This document shows, in pieces, positions 26,487 to 35,556 of a stretch of DNA of 64,000 nucleotides; the first letter of the stretch is position 1; the number at the start of each line of letters is the position of its first letter. Origin of the DNA: RGIG4034 sp045628945. Lineage in GTDB: Bacteria > Bacillota > Clostridia > Lachnospirales > Lachnospiraceae. The notes beneath the pieces were generated by a model. That model ran no database searches. It was not told the origin of the DNA and was given only the letters and a program-made list of their open reading frames with translations. Where the stretch lies: positions 60,380 to 124,379 of the forward strand of contig JAZQQG010000049.1 in assembly GCA_045628945.1 (NCBI GenBank), in the 5' to 3' direction. A program made the position numbers and the translations under genes.

Positions 26487-27501
26487 GATACATTAACTTC
26501 CATTCTTCCCGAACGGGATCATAATTAATATCGGTAATAAATGCCGTGTAGGGAAACTCCATGTCCTCACTCAGAATCTCTGAGCCTTTATCCAGATACA
26601 GCGTCATCTCCGTTGCAAGCTCACAATACCTCATTCGCGGCATATTGATGAGCACGGCTCCGCACGCATTCTCCCCCGCAAAGCTCTTCGCTTTCAGGCG
26701 ATAATACCCCTTATATTCGTCGATGGTTATATCCAATCCAACCGACTTTGTGAGCAGATCTCCCATCGGAGAAGGTGCCACCAATTCTTCGTATTTACGA
26801 TAGAAATCATCCGGAAGTAACGCACTGACACGCATCAGTGCATCCTCAATATTCTTTTGCACCTTGCAATCCCCATAGTGATTGTGTTCGGATACCCGTT
26901 TCGTAATGGCAAGCTTCGCCTCCAAATAGTACGCATATGCCTCTTCGATGTTGCGTTCCACACCGTCTCCGCGTTCGAAAAGTCCGCCCATTCGAAGTGC
27001 CACATCCGCAAACTTCCCGTCGTAAGCACCTGCCTCAAAAATCTCCTTATTCTCGTTATACAATGAAAGAATAATATTGGCGGCAGCCTTTGGACTCTTA
27101 ATACAGCCGTTTCCCTTCGCAAACATATCCGCAAGCTTGTACATCGACTCATACACGCCTTGTGCCGCACCTACGCTAAAGTACTGAAACGCCTTCTCAT
27201 ACTCAGGTACTCCACCGTTGCATCGCCCATAATAATAGATATATCCTAAGGTGTTATAGTAGAACGGATTGTCGTCGATGCTCACCAGCTTCAGCAAACA
27301 ATCTCTGGACGCCTCCCAATCGCAGTCCCATACCGTATTCCCGCCATAACACGAATATGCTTTGATCTGAAGTGCCACCGACCACGCATTCGCACAACCC
27401 CTCTCAACCAATTCACGAAAAAAATCACGCTCTGCTTCCGGCACCTGATCCACACAGTCTGCATATTTTTCCAGATATTCTTTTTGTTGTTGGTCGGTCA
27501 T
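26437..27501 (-). CDS. Sel1-like repeat protein
   Basis: 354 residues. Residues about 60-200 contain Sel1-type helical repeats: YYNTLGYIYYYGRCNGGVPEYEKAFQYF, then AAQGVYESMYKLADMFAKGNG, then VALRMGGLFERGDGVERN. Such repeats bind other proteins. The C-terminal 130 residues form a separate unassigned domain ending in CEKFFFY. No signal peptide. It lies 18 bases downstream of the AAA/DUF4143 gene, so it may be its cotranscribed partner. Its 3' end is duplicated at 24442. Confidence 0.85.
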   Translation of the reverse strand: MTDQQQKEYLEKYADCVDQVPEAERDFFRELVERGCANAWSVALQIKAYSCYGGNTVWDCDWEASRDCLLKLVSIDDNPFYYNTLGYIYYYGRCNGGVPEYEKAFQYFSVGAAQGVYESMYKLADMFAKGNGCIKSPKAAANIILSLYNENKEIFEAGAYDGKFADVALRMGGLFERGDGVERNIEEAYAYYLEAKLAITKRVSEHNHYGDCKVQKNIEDALMRVSALLPDDFYRKYEELVAPSPMGDLLTKSVGLDITIDEYKGYYRLKAKSFAGENACGAVLINMPRMRYCELATEMTLYLDKGSEILSEDMEFPYTAFITDINYDPVREEWKLMYRDVEMLRFKCEKFFFY

Positions 27502-27519
27502 GTTGCAATTCCTCCTGAA

Positions 27520-28866
27520 TTATAGGCCTGACAGATTCAAATCCACAATCAATTGATCCACCTTAGTTTCTTTGATAAGATAGCTCATGTATATTGGGAG
27601 ATACGTTACTTTACCCACTTTCTCAACATTAGCGGTTGAAAGAACATATGCGCTCTCAATATGATAATCCGCTACCTCCATATAGTTATCCAGCGCTTTA
27701 TGGGATTTATAGTTTTTGCCGGACTTGACCTCAATCGGTACAACTCTGCCGCTTATTTCTATCGCAAAATCCATCTCGCCCAGATTATTCTTCTTACAAA
27801 AAAATGGTTCAAATCCATTTGCTATCAATTGCTGTGCAACTGCATTTTCAAAATGAGCTCCGTTATTGACTTCCCCGTTTTGGCTAATCAATTCGACCTT
27901 GGTTTCTGTAGGATAAGCACTTGTCAGCAAACCGATATCACTTGAAAACAGTCTGAATACATTACTACTCTTGCTTGCAAGTAATGGTATTGTTGGTGAA
28001 TCAACGTTATATACCGGTATTACAACTCCCGCATCCTTTAGCCACAAAAAACTATTCTCATATCTGTCGAATTTTAGTTCCTTATCAAGCATGGTAAAAA
28101 CAAATTTCTTATTCTGCTTATTTAATTCTGCAGGGACAATTTCGTATATGGATCTTAATTTAAGTTTCTTATCCTCGTGTTCATACTGTGAAAAATCTTC
28201 TTTATACAATTCCACTATATCTTTTTGTATCTTATCAACTTCGCGAATATCCTTTGTCGCAATATATTTCTTCACTGCATCAGGCATACCTCCGACAATG
28301 AGGTATACAAAGTATAGAGAAAGAAGCTTTTTATGAATATAATCATCCACAGGTTGCTTGACATTAAACTTGTCCTTCAGCATATCTAAGGTTGTTGCCG
28401 AAACACCATTTGCAACCATAAATTCCTCAAAATCCATTGGGTACATTCTTAAAATTGTCAAATAGCCGACAGGAGCTGACGCTATCCCCTTAAGTTCTAT
28501 CCCCAGCAAAGATCCACTCATGACATATCGGAAGCTTCCCTCATCAACCAAGAACTTAATCTTCGTTACGATTTCCGGACATTTTTGAATTTCATCGAAA
28601 AAAACAACCGTTTCATGCGGCTTATACTCCTCCGGCATAATCATTTTAAGCTTAGTCAGGAAATCCTCGGCACTCATTTCGGCATTAAGATAATCTACCA
28701 TAGAAGGCTGATCAATAAAATTAATCTCAAACCTTTTAAGGCCACTCTTCTCGATTTCATCTCTGATAAGCCATGTTTTTCCAATCTGTCTGGCTCCCGT
28801 TACCAAAAGAGCTTTATTAGAGTTTTCTATCCACTCTTTTATTGTGATTGCGTCTTTTCTGAACAT
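27520..28866 (-). CDS. AAA ATPase with DUF4143 and nuclease-like C terminus
   Basis: 448 residues. Walker A GARQIGKT at 24-31, Walker B VVFFDEIQKCPE near 88-99, then a sensor region and a DUF4143 C-terminal part. It ends with a restriction-endonuclease-like core: GEMDFAIEI followed by VVPIEVKSGKN, the E/D...ExK pattern. The family is common in gut Clostridia and its role is unknown. The upstream region contains three copies of a CGGGGC-type motif spaced exactly 33 bases apart, which suggests binding by a repressor, possibly the protein itself. Confidence 0.9.
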   Translation of the reverse strand: MFRKDAITIKEWIENSNKALLVTGARQIGKTWLIRDEIEKSGLKRFEINFIDQPSMVDYLNAEMSAEDFLTKLKMIMPEEYKPHETVVFFDEIQKCPEIVTKIKFLVDEGSFRYVMSGSLLGIELKGIASAPVGYLTILRMYPMDFEEFMVANGVSATTLDMLKDKFNVKQPVDDYIHKKLLSLYFVYLIVGGMPDAVKKYIATKDIREVDKIQKDIVELYKEDFSQYEHEDKKLKLRSIYEIVPAELNKQNKKFVFTMLDKELKFDRYENSFLWLKDAGVVIPVYNVDSPTIPLLASKSSNVFRLFSSDIGLLTSAYPTETKVELISQNGEVNNGAHFENAVAQQLIANGFEPFFCKKNNLGEMDFAIEISGRVVPIEVKSGKNYKSHKALDNYMEVADYHIESAYVLSTANVEKVGKVTYLPIYMSYLIKETKVDQLIVDLNLSGL

Positions 28867-28900
28867 AATCTCGAACCTCCAAGTACATAATATATGATTT

Positions 28901-28979
28901 TGTCCCGTTTTTCAAACCTTTTTCTCGAGATTATGCCCCGTTTTTCACTTATTCCTTTTTATTTTTTGCCCCGTTTTTT
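28901..28979. promoter_or_regulatory. Three 13-bp repeats at 33-bp spacing upstream of the AAA/DUF4143 gene
   Basis: TGTCCCGTTTTTC at 28901, TGCCCCGTTTTTC at 28934 and TGCCCCGTTTTTT at 28967. The period of 33 bp is three helical turns, so bound proteins would share one DNA face. They sit between the start of the AAA gene and the stop of the aminotransferase gene and probably control the former. Confidence 0.75.
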
Positions 28980-28992
28980 AGAGTCTTTTGTA

Positions 28993-30108
28993 CTAACCAC
29001 GCAAAACAGTCAGTGACTTTTTCGTCTCAACCCCCAACTTTGCAAGCGTTTGCTCCAGTGCAGACAGAACCACTGACATGTCCTCTTCATTGGCATTCAT
29101 ACCCATATGTCCGATGCGGATGACCTTTCCTGTCAGGTCCCCGAAGGAGCCGGTAATCAGAATCTGATGCTCCTCCCGCATGACGCGAAGAATCTGCTCT
29201 GCCGTTGTTTCCTTAGGGACCTCGAAAACCGTAACCGTATTGGAATACCCACCGTGCAAGTAGAGGGTTAATCCGGCCTCCGTCAAAGCCTTCCGCGTCG
29301 CCTCGCCGATGCGTTTATGACGTGCGTAGATGTCCGGATCTGCCGCAATGCGATCAATCGCCACCTGCAGTCCCTTGATATCGCTGGCCGGCATAGTGTA
29401 GGGAAACCACTTTTCCTCATAATAGTTGAAGAACACCTTTAGGTTCGCATAGAAAGAAGCAATCGGCGTCCTTCGGTCACGAATGACTGCCTTCGCCTGC
29501 TCACTTACAACATTAAAAGATAACCCCGGCGGTGCAGAGATCACCTTCTGGGATCCGCCGCACAGGATATCAATATGTTCAAGAGAAAGCGGCTCTCCGA
29601 ACATGGAGGACACCGCATCCACGATGGTCAGAATTCCATATCTGTGAAGCGTCTCGGTTAGAGCGTCCACATCGTTCAGGACTCCGCTGGGCGTATCGCA
29701 GTGCACCAGTGTTGCAATCTTATAATCATGAGACGTCTCCAGAAATGCTTCCAACGCCTCCACCGGAATCGCATCCCGATAATCGGTGCTAAAGAAGGTC
29801 ACTACGCCGCCGTACATCCTAACAAAATCCGCAAAACCTTTGCCATAGATTCCGTTATCGATAACCAGTACACGATCTCCCTGTTCGATTAAGGATGCGC
29901 ATGCCGCCTCAAGACCTAAGATTCCTTCTCCGTCCAGGATAAACGTCTCCTTGTCGGTATGCAATAACCGGCTGATCTTAAGACACAGCTGCTTATATTC
30001 CTCCACAAACACTTCATCGATATCCGGATTGCGAAAGAACTCCGCTCTCGCGCTCATTACCTCCGGACTTACCTGCGTAGGACCCGGCGTCATCATCTTA
30101 TAATTCAT
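28993..30108 (-). CDS. Class V pyridoxal-phosphate aminotransferase
   Basis: 371 residues from the ATG at 30108, with GGAG about 7 bases upstream; an earlier ATG at 30141 lacks a site. MTPGPTQVSPEV at the start, Lys188 in GGSQKVISAPPG as the PLP lysine, and VHCDTPSGVLNDV match alanine-glyoxylate/serine-pyruvate type aminotransferases, including 2-aminoethylphosphonate transaminase relatives. Cytoplasmic. It follows the ECF S component gene by 65 bases and may work on the compound that protein imports. The exact amino donor is uncertain. Confidence 0.87.
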   Translation of the reverse strand: MNYKMMTPGPTQVSPEVMSARAEFFRNPDIDEVFVEEYKQLCLKISRLLHTDKETFILDGEGILGLEAACASLIEQGDRVLVIDNGIYGKGFADFVRMYGGVVTFFSTDYRDAIPVEALEAFLETSHDYKIATLVHCDTPSGVLNDVDALTETLHRYGILTIVDAVSSMFGEPLSLEHIDILCGGSQKVISAPPGLSFNVVSEQAKAVIRDRRTPIASFYANLKVFFNYYEEKWFPYTMPASDIKGLQVAIDRIAADPDIYARHKRIGEATRKALTEAGLTLYLHGGYSNTVTVFEVPKETTAEQILRVMREEHQILITGSFGDLTGKVIRIGHMGMNANEEDMSVVLSALEQTLAKLGVETKKSLTVLRG

Positions 30109-30173
30109 ACGATTCTCCATTTGTCTATTATTATTTTGCAATTGGTATTATTTACAATTAATACTTTGTACAG

Positions 30174-30725
30174 TTAGCCATGTACCAGGTCCATCTTCAC
30201 TGCCACACGGCGAAGCGGACGAATGAGCGGAAGCGTAACGATACCGGCTACCGAAACCTGAATGACATTCCCCGGAATCGATGCGAAGGGAACGATGTAA
30301 TTCGAGTACAGAATCACTTCCGCAAAATAGTACCCGACCACCTTAATTGTACAAGCCACAACCACCGCCAATGCACTCCACAGTTCGATATATTTCTTTT
30401 TATGATGGGCGATTCCACCGACAGCAAAGCCCATGAGTCCAACAATCACCAAAGTGAAGGGCGCCCATACGGTCCATCCGGACAAAAGATCAAACAGTGC
30501 CATTCCCACGCCCCCCGCAATTGCGCCGACCTTCTTTCCAAAGAGAATTGCCGCAACAAACAGCGGAATGTTTCCCAGATGAATCAATCCGCCTTTTCCG
30601 CCAAAGGGCAGCTGTACATTCACAAACACCGTAAACACCAGCACCAGCGCCGTAAATAATGCCGTAATAGCAATACTTTTCACATCAATTCTATTTTTAT
30701 TTGTTCTTGTCGTCTCAGATAACAT
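30174..30725 (-). CDS. ECF transporter S component
   Basis: 183 residues from the ATG at 30725 (GGAGGTGG upstream). Five to six hydrophobic segments with the family pattern IAITALFTALVLVFTVFV, GNIPLFVAAILFGKKVGAIAGGVGMALFDLLSG and a conserved late PLIRPLRR. S components bind a vitamin or other micronutrient and share the EcfAAT energising module encoded elsewhere. The ligand is not evident. Confidence 0.88.
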   Translation of the reverse strand: MLSETTRTNKNRIDVKSIAITALFTALVLVFTVFVNVQLPFGGKGGLIHLGNIPLFVAAILFGKKVGAIAGGVGMALFDLLSGWTVWAPFTLVIVGLMGFAVGGIAHHKKKYIELWSALAVVVACTIKVVGYYFAEVILYSNYIVPFASIPGNVIQVSVAGIVTLPLIRPLRRVAVKMDLVHG

Positions 30726-30841
30726 CAAACCACCTCCATCCCCTCCGGCATCCAATACTTCCATGTGGGTTGCACTCATTATAAATTCATTTTGGTATTA
30801 TTGATATAGTCAGTTTTGATATTTTTAATATGACCAGAATC

Positions 30842-30880
30842 AAAAAAACAGCCCCATGCCCGACACGGGACACGAGGCTG
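30842..30880 (-). terminator. Intrinsic terminator after the pterin synthase gene
   Basis: CAGCC...GGGCTG arms with an imperfect GC-rich stem (30849-30880), followed on the minus strand by seven T. Confidence 0.8.
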
Positions 30881-30908
30881 CTGCCATTGTTTCGTTATTG
30901 AATGAATT

Positions 30909-31472
30909 CTATTTACGATAACCGCATTTACGGCAGATTCCATGCTCGTCCAGGGCAACTCCGCACAGCGGGCATCTGTCCTTGTTTCCGCGAACCTTGT
31001 ATTCCTCCGATGCCGTATTATCGCCGCTGGTAAAGGTAATCTTTGCGATATTCAGCTTATCCTTTAACAGCTCATGCGTAATCTTAATCATTCCCTCCAC
31101 GGTCATAGTCTCCTTGGTAATGACCAGACGACAATTCGGGTGCGCCTCTGCCAACTCCGTTTTGAAGGCACAGCCAACCATGGTATTCTGCGGGGCACCA
31201 TCCTTAATTCCCTGCTTCTCATAGACATCCAAAATAGCCGGAAGAATCGGATCGTCACATCGTAAGATGAGTGCGTGGTCAAAATTTTTGAGCACTGACC
31301 AGGCAATCTTCTTGATTTCATTACACGGAAACACCATGTTGACCCCTTCGTTGATACAGTCCTCCACCTCGATGGTCATGGTGCCCGTATGCCCGTGCAG
31401 ATACTGCGCTTCTCCTTTGAAACCATAGAAACGATGTGCGTACTGCAGATGAAATGTTGTGATACTTCTCAT
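30909..31472 (-). CDS. 6-pyruvoyl-tetrahydropterin/6-carboxytetrahydropterin synthase-like protein with zinc ribbon
   Basis: 187 residues from the ATG at 31472 (AAAGGAGAG upstream). Zinc-binding His13, His26 and His28 (AHRF, LHGHTG) and a late MTVEGM segment match the PTPS/QueD fold, which makes pterin intermediates, for example for queuosine. Unlike typical 120-150 residue QueD, it ends in a four-Cys zinc ribbon (CPLC and CRKC). No queC/queE are nearby, so the pathway is uncertain. Confidence 0.87.
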   Translation of the reverse strand: MRSITTFHLQYAHRFYGFKGEAQYLHGHTGTMTIEVEDCINEGVNMVFPCNEIKKIAWSVLKNFDHALILRCDDPILPAILDVYEKQGIKDGAPQNTMVGCAFKTELAEAHPNCRLVITKETMTVEGMIKITHELLKDKLNIAKITFTSGDNTASEEYKVRGNKDRCPLCGVALDEHGICRKCGYRK

Positions 31473-31503
31473 AGCAATCTCTCCTTTCATAAACCGTGAG
31501 ATC

Positions 31504-31983
31504 TTACGCCCGATTCAGGATGTAAGCCCCCATATTTAGATACGCCGCAAATGTCAGCCACAAAATATATGGAATCAACAGACATGCGGCCAACCGATTG
31601 ATTCCCCAGAAACGCGTCGCACAGAATATCACGATTCCCCACATGACAATCAGCCAGAGGAACGCAAACATGTATGCGCCCCAATTGAAGAAAACGATGG
31701 ACCACATGAAGTTCATCACCAATTGTACGGAATACAGAATCAGTGCCATCGCTTTACTGCCGTTATCACTTTCGGAAACAAGAATGTAGTAGGACGCCAA
31801 GCCCATCATCAGGTACAGAATCGTCCAGGCCACCGGGAACACCCAGGCTGGCGGCGACAAGGGTGGCTTGTTCAAGTTCCCATAGGCAGTCATTCCTTTT
31901 GCAGACAGAACCGCCGAGACCCCACCAACCATTAGGGGGATGAAAAGCGCCACGATTAATGCAACAATACTGACTTTTTTCAT
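31504..31983 (-). CDS. TspO/MBR-family membrane protein
   Basis: 159 residues with five membrane helices and family signatures NKPPLSPPAWVFPVAWTILYLMMGLASY and NFMWSIVFF. TspO proteins bind porphyrins and related ligands and act in stress responses. The start has AAAGGAG upstream. It precedes the PTPS-like gene by 31 bases and is probably cotranscribed. Confidence 0.93.
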   Translation of the reverse strand: MKKVSIVALIVALFIPLMVGGVSAVLSAKGMTAYGNLNKPPLSPPAWVFPVAWTILYLMMGLASYYILVSESDNGSKAMALILYSVQLVMNFMWSIVFFNWGAYMFAFLWLIVMWGIVIFCATRFWGINRLAACLLIPYILWLTFAAYLNMGAYILNRA

Positions 31984-32201
31984 GCGATACTCCTTTCCTC
32001 GTGGAAAAAATAATGCTGTGTGATGTATCTACATCATAGGAGCAGCGCGCCTTTCCATCAGCATTTCACAAGATACATCTTACGGAAAGTTTTGTGCATG
32101 TTTTTTCTCTTTTAGTTCTTCATCAAAAAATTATGTGAAAATTTTTACCCTGTGTGATAGACTATGATTAAGAAGTGCTTTTTGAAACGGAGGGAGATTC
32201 T

Positions 32202-32765
32202 ATGACAATTGCAGAAGCATTACGTTTAACCAGAAATGAGTCCGGAAAATCTCAGGAATATATGGCCTGGGAGATCGGAGTAACGCGAAGAACCATTATG
32301 AACTGGGAGTCCGGTGTCTCAGAGCCTTCCGTCGGTCAGTGCATTCATTGGTTCAAATTGACCGATAAGAATCCCACTCCATACCTTTTACAGTGCACCT
32401 ATCCGGACATGGATAAGATCTCCCCCAAAGACGAGGATGCCAAGATTCTTGCTTCTCTTATGCAGCTCATCAATGATCTTCCAGCCGAAGGGGTTCGTCA
32501 GCTTATGTACCTATTCTTCGGAAACCATGGCAGTTCTCCCCGGGCCGTTCTCCAGATGATTACCGCCCATCTGCAGACTCCCATGAAGGATCGGATCGCC
32601 CACGGCCAACTGGTGGCTACCAACTACGAGATCGCCAAGCGAACCGGCACCCTTGCCCGCCCCGCACACATCCAACCGGACTTAGACTGTCTGAACGCCG
32701 CCATTGCCGCCGCCAAGAATGCGGTCGAGAAAAATGCAAAAGAATACAGCACTATCGAGGGATAG
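32202..32765 (+). CDS. XRE-family helix-turn-helix regulator
   Basis: 187 residues from the ATG at 32202, GGAGGGAG upstream. HTH at about residues 3-45 (ALRLTRNESGKSQEYMAWEIGVTRRTIMNWESG). The rest is helical, with no known sensor domain, and ends in an Ala-rich segment. It stands alone on the plus strand between TspO and the decayed dehydrogenase. Targets unknown; a role in controlling neighbours is inference. Confidence 0.87.
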   Translation: MTIAEALRLTRNESGKSQEYMAWEIGVTRRTIMNWESGVSEPSVGQCIHWFKLTDKNPTPYLLQCTYPDMDKISPKDEDAKILASLMQLINDLPAEGVRQLMYLFFGNHGSSPRAVLQMITAHLQTPMKDRIAHGQLVATNYEIAKRTGTLARPAHIQPDLDCLNAAIAAAKNAVEKNAKEYSTIEG

Positions 32766-32773
32766 TGCTGTAT
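32744..32773. terminator. Long hairpin at the end of the XRE gene
   Basis: ATACAGCACTATC (32744-32756) pairs perfectly with GATAGTGCTGTAT (32761-32773). It spans the stop codon and has no clear T-run, so it may stabilise or end transcripts from either direction. Confidence 0.6.
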
Positions 32774-32866
32774 CTATAGTGATGACCTTGCCGCCGGGTA
32801 CGGTTCGGGTAACCGGATTTACCAATCCCCAGGCACCGCACTGTTTGGCATAATCCCGAATTTCCT

Positions 32867-33586
32867 TTAAAAAGGATATGCCTCTCCCGTATTCGTAATG
32901 AATCTGGGCCCGGTTAAATCTTCTCGTTTCTCCTCAAAAAGCTTAAGCAGAATCTCTGCGGCTTCGTAGGAGGATAATGGTGCCGGGTTGTCCGGATCGC
33001 CATCTGTACGAATCTATCCGGGATGAATGCAGAAGAGATTAAGCTTCGGATCATCCTTGAAGGTGTTGACCAACAAAACGGTCGCCATATTGAGAGCAGC
33101 CTTCGCCATACAATATTCGATACTGTTGACACGACCACAGCAGCCGATACTGCCCGCCTCGGAGGAAATATTCATTACTAAGGCCGTCATCTGACTCTTC
33201 TTAAGCATCGGGTAGAAGGCCTTAATAACACGCATTGCACCCACCGAGGTCACATCCACCGTATGTGCAATATAATCCAGATTCACATCAAAGAATTCCT
33301 TGGCGCAGTCCGGCGATACCGTCACTGCATTATTAATAATCAGGTCCAGATGATCAATCTGCTTCTCCAGTTCCTGCTCGGCCGCATTTACCGATGCAGT
33401 ATCCCCAATGTCCATTGTGAGGATGATGAGATCGTCGCCATATTGTTTTTTTAGCTGTTCGAGTTCCTCACAGGGCTTACGCACTGTGGCCACGACGCGG
33501 TCGCCATTCTCCAGATAGCGCAATACCAGGTTGTAACCTAGGGCATAGCTTCTGCCGGCACCGGTTACCATTACATTCTGTTTCAT
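32867..33586 (-). pseudogene. Short-chain dehydrogenase/reductase interrupted by a stop codon
   Basis: Reading from the ATG at 33586 gives VMVTGAGRSYALGYNLVLRYL (NAD(P) site), LIINNAV, an ISSEAGSIG segment (catalytic Ser region) and YCMAKAALN (Tyr-xxx-Lys). At 33014-33016 the TAG sits where the family has Trp in HPGW. The same frame then continues for 48 codons (IRTDGDPDNPAPLSSYEAAE...) to a TAA at 32867, giving the usual length of about 240. A single TGG to TAG change explains this. The truncated 190-residue product lacks the C-terminal substrate lid. Sequencing error is possible. Confidence 0.83.
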
Positions 33587-33602
33587 AGAGTTCCTCCTCT
33601 GA

Positions 33603-34607
33603 CTAATATTCCATGCCACCTGTGGTGATGTTGTTGCTCCAGATAACACCTTCCTTCGTGCCCCGATACAGGGTCGCATGAGGACTATCCTTACGCAACA
33701 TACAGTTGTCTACGAGCAGGGCGCCCGAGCGGTGATCAATGACTGTTACATCGTCCATCTTGTAAGTATAGTTGTTAAAATAGCTACATCCGATGAGTCG
33801 CGTATTCTCGGTAATCAGATACCCGGTCTTGCCGGTATCCGCATAGCAATCCGTAAGAATCGCATCATAAGAGCTAAGCACATAATTCACGGAATCGATC
33901 AACATCTCCGGCAGTTCGCCTTCCGTTCTCGGCGGAATCGGACCGCCCCAGACATGACATCTGGTCAGACGATTGGAACCACCTCCCAGCAATTCAAAGC
34001 CTCTCGTATAATCCACCACTATGCAATCTATGAAATGACTGTCTCCACCCCGAGAGCTGATTCCGGCATTGCCCGCAAGCCCCGGCATCGTGCACTTCGC
34101 ATACAGATTCTGTGCCACCAGCTCATAGGTCCAGGTGCTTCCCTCTTCCTCAATGCGAAGACCATACTTCTTACCATTACGAAGGGACACATCACGCATT
34201 GTAAAATGCTTAAAACTATTCAGACACACACAACTGGCTAGCCCTGCGCCGTCTACATAACCACCGACAATATAGAGATTCCAATCCTCCGCATCATGAT
34301 CATCGGAAGGAATAAGATGTCCGTCACATTCCTGCAAATCCGGATAGGATGCCGCCGCATCATAGAACAGGACATATGGCATCGGTTTAACCGCCTTCAG
34401 CACCGCTGACTTATGTAATAACAGTGAGCAGCAGTTTCGAACCTCCAGCATCGTATCAATCTCATACACGCCCTTCGGAAAAAACAACACGCCACTTGGA
34501 CAGTCCGTGATGGCGCGCTGAATTCTTGCCGAGTCACCGGTCTCCCCGGGGAATCTCGGATATTCATTTACATTGATATCGTAAGTCCCATTCTTCTCGT
34601 AAACCAT
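33603..34607 (-). CDS. Right-handed beta-helix (pectate lyase-like) protein
   Basis: 334 residues from the ATG at 34607 (GGAGGTACG upstream). Periodic short repeats of the type NGKKYGLRIEE, NAGISSRGGDSHFIDCIVVDYTRGFELLGGGSNRLTRCHVWGG indicate a parallel beta-helix. The start, TGDSARIQRAI...GVLFFPKGVYEI, matches the pectate-lyase-like fold entry. No signal peptide, so it is probably cytoplasmic or exported by another route. Likely acts on or binds carbohydrate; catalytic residues are not clear. Confidence 0.82.
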   Translation of the reverse strand: MVYEKNGTYDINVNEYPRFPGETGDSARIQRAITDCPSGVLFFPKGVYEIDTMLEVRNCCSLLLHKSAVLKAVKPMPYVLFYDAAASYPDLQECDGHLIPSDDHDAEDWNLYIVGGYVDGAGLASCVCLNSFKHFTMRDVSLRNGKKYGLRIEEEGSTWTYELVAQNLYAKCTMPGLAGNAGISSRGGDSHFIDCIVVDYTRGFELLGGGSNRLTRCHVWGGPIPPRTEGELPEMLIDSVNYVLSSYDAILTDCYADTGKTGYLITENTRLIGCSYFNNYTYKMDDVTVIDHRSGALLVDNCMLRKDSPHATLYRGTKEGVIWSNNITTGGMEY

Positions 34608-34688
34608 AGTTCGTACCTCCATATTCCTATGGTACTACTTGAAGTTGGCTTTAATTCAAGTGAAATACATTTTTATAAATTTAAAACT

Positions 34689-35543
34689 TTATTTTTTATA
34701 AGTCTTAGGCAGCGCAATGCCCCACATACCGAAGTACGCGCTCTCTTCCTCCCACCAGAATATATTGCCACGCTGTTCAGAAGTCAGATAATCTTCCACT
34801 GTCTGAAGGCCTTCTATCAACGTCAGTTTGAGTATACGATTAGGAACAAGCGCCCTGCAGTCATGCCAATCAATCTCATATAATTTGGCATTCAACACTT
34901 CCTCTGGTGAATACAGATACATGGTTGCCACTAATTTAAGCCACTTCGTTCGTTCAAAAATATGTTTCTCTCTGAAGAGACATTCAATCTCACGAAGCAT
35001 CTCGCAAGGCGGGTCATACCACCCATCCAACATTCCATGACCATACCACACTTGACATCGACAGTAATCTCCTATCGTATAGATTCCTCTGCTTAGTAGA
35101 TATCGTTTCTCATATCCCAGATCCTCGACAAACCTACGATTTTCAAATTCCGACCCTAATAATTCCGTAATATGTCTCAGTTGACTGACATATATTTCAT
35201 CGTAGTCTTTCTTCTCTACTGTCTCTTCAATCCAGACTCTCCATTCCATCCCCAATGCCGTTTCCGGTGCTAACTCTTTCACAAGTCTTGAAAGACGAGG
35301 TCCTTCGGTATCGACTACTATTCGTACCACGTGATTCAGTTCTTTCTCCTCCCGGTCTATGTAGCATCCGCCTCTATCCTTCATGTAGAGATTAGCTTCT
35401 ATCTTTTTTCGTTCTGCACAGATATGATAAAGAAGCATATCACTAATCTTTTTTACAGTATTCACAAGCGGTTCACTATATGAGTGACAGTTAAGAATTA
35501 GACTATATTCAGATTTATCAAAATGACATAACAGCCTATACAA
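34689..35543 (-). CDS. Uncharacterised protein, last gene of the 37-kb tail-family operon
   Basis: 284 residues, soluble, rich in aromatic and charged residues (WKLVATMYLYSPEEV, GNIFWWEEESAYFGMWG). The helical C terminus contains a TLIEGLQTVEDYLTSEQ segment similar to a helix-hairpin-helix-like domain seen in RNA polymerase alpha C termini, but this is weak. It begins 13 bases after the previous stop. Function unknown. Confidence 0.68.
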   Translation of the reverse strand: MYRLLCHFDKSEYSLILNCHSYSEPLVNTVKKISDMLLYHICAERKKIEANLYMKDRGGCYIDREEKELNHVVRIVVDTEGPRLSRLVKELAPETALGMEWRVWIEETVEKKDYDEIYVSQLRHITELLGSEFENRRFVEDLGYEKRYLLSRGIYTIGDYCRCQVWYGHGMLDGWYDPPCEMLREIECLFREKHIFERTKWLKLVATMYLYSPEEVLNAKLYEIDWHDCRALVPNRILKLTLIEGLQTVEDYLTSEQRGNIFWWEEESAYFGMWGIALPKTYKK

Positions 35544-35556
35544 TAAATTCTTCCTC

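Noticed and set aside
32766..32905. Minus-strand frame FLKEIRDYAKQCGAWGLVNP beyond the SDR stop
   Set aside because: Open but short, with no ribosome site, running into the XRE gene in antisense. It may be a remnant but cannot be supported as a gene.
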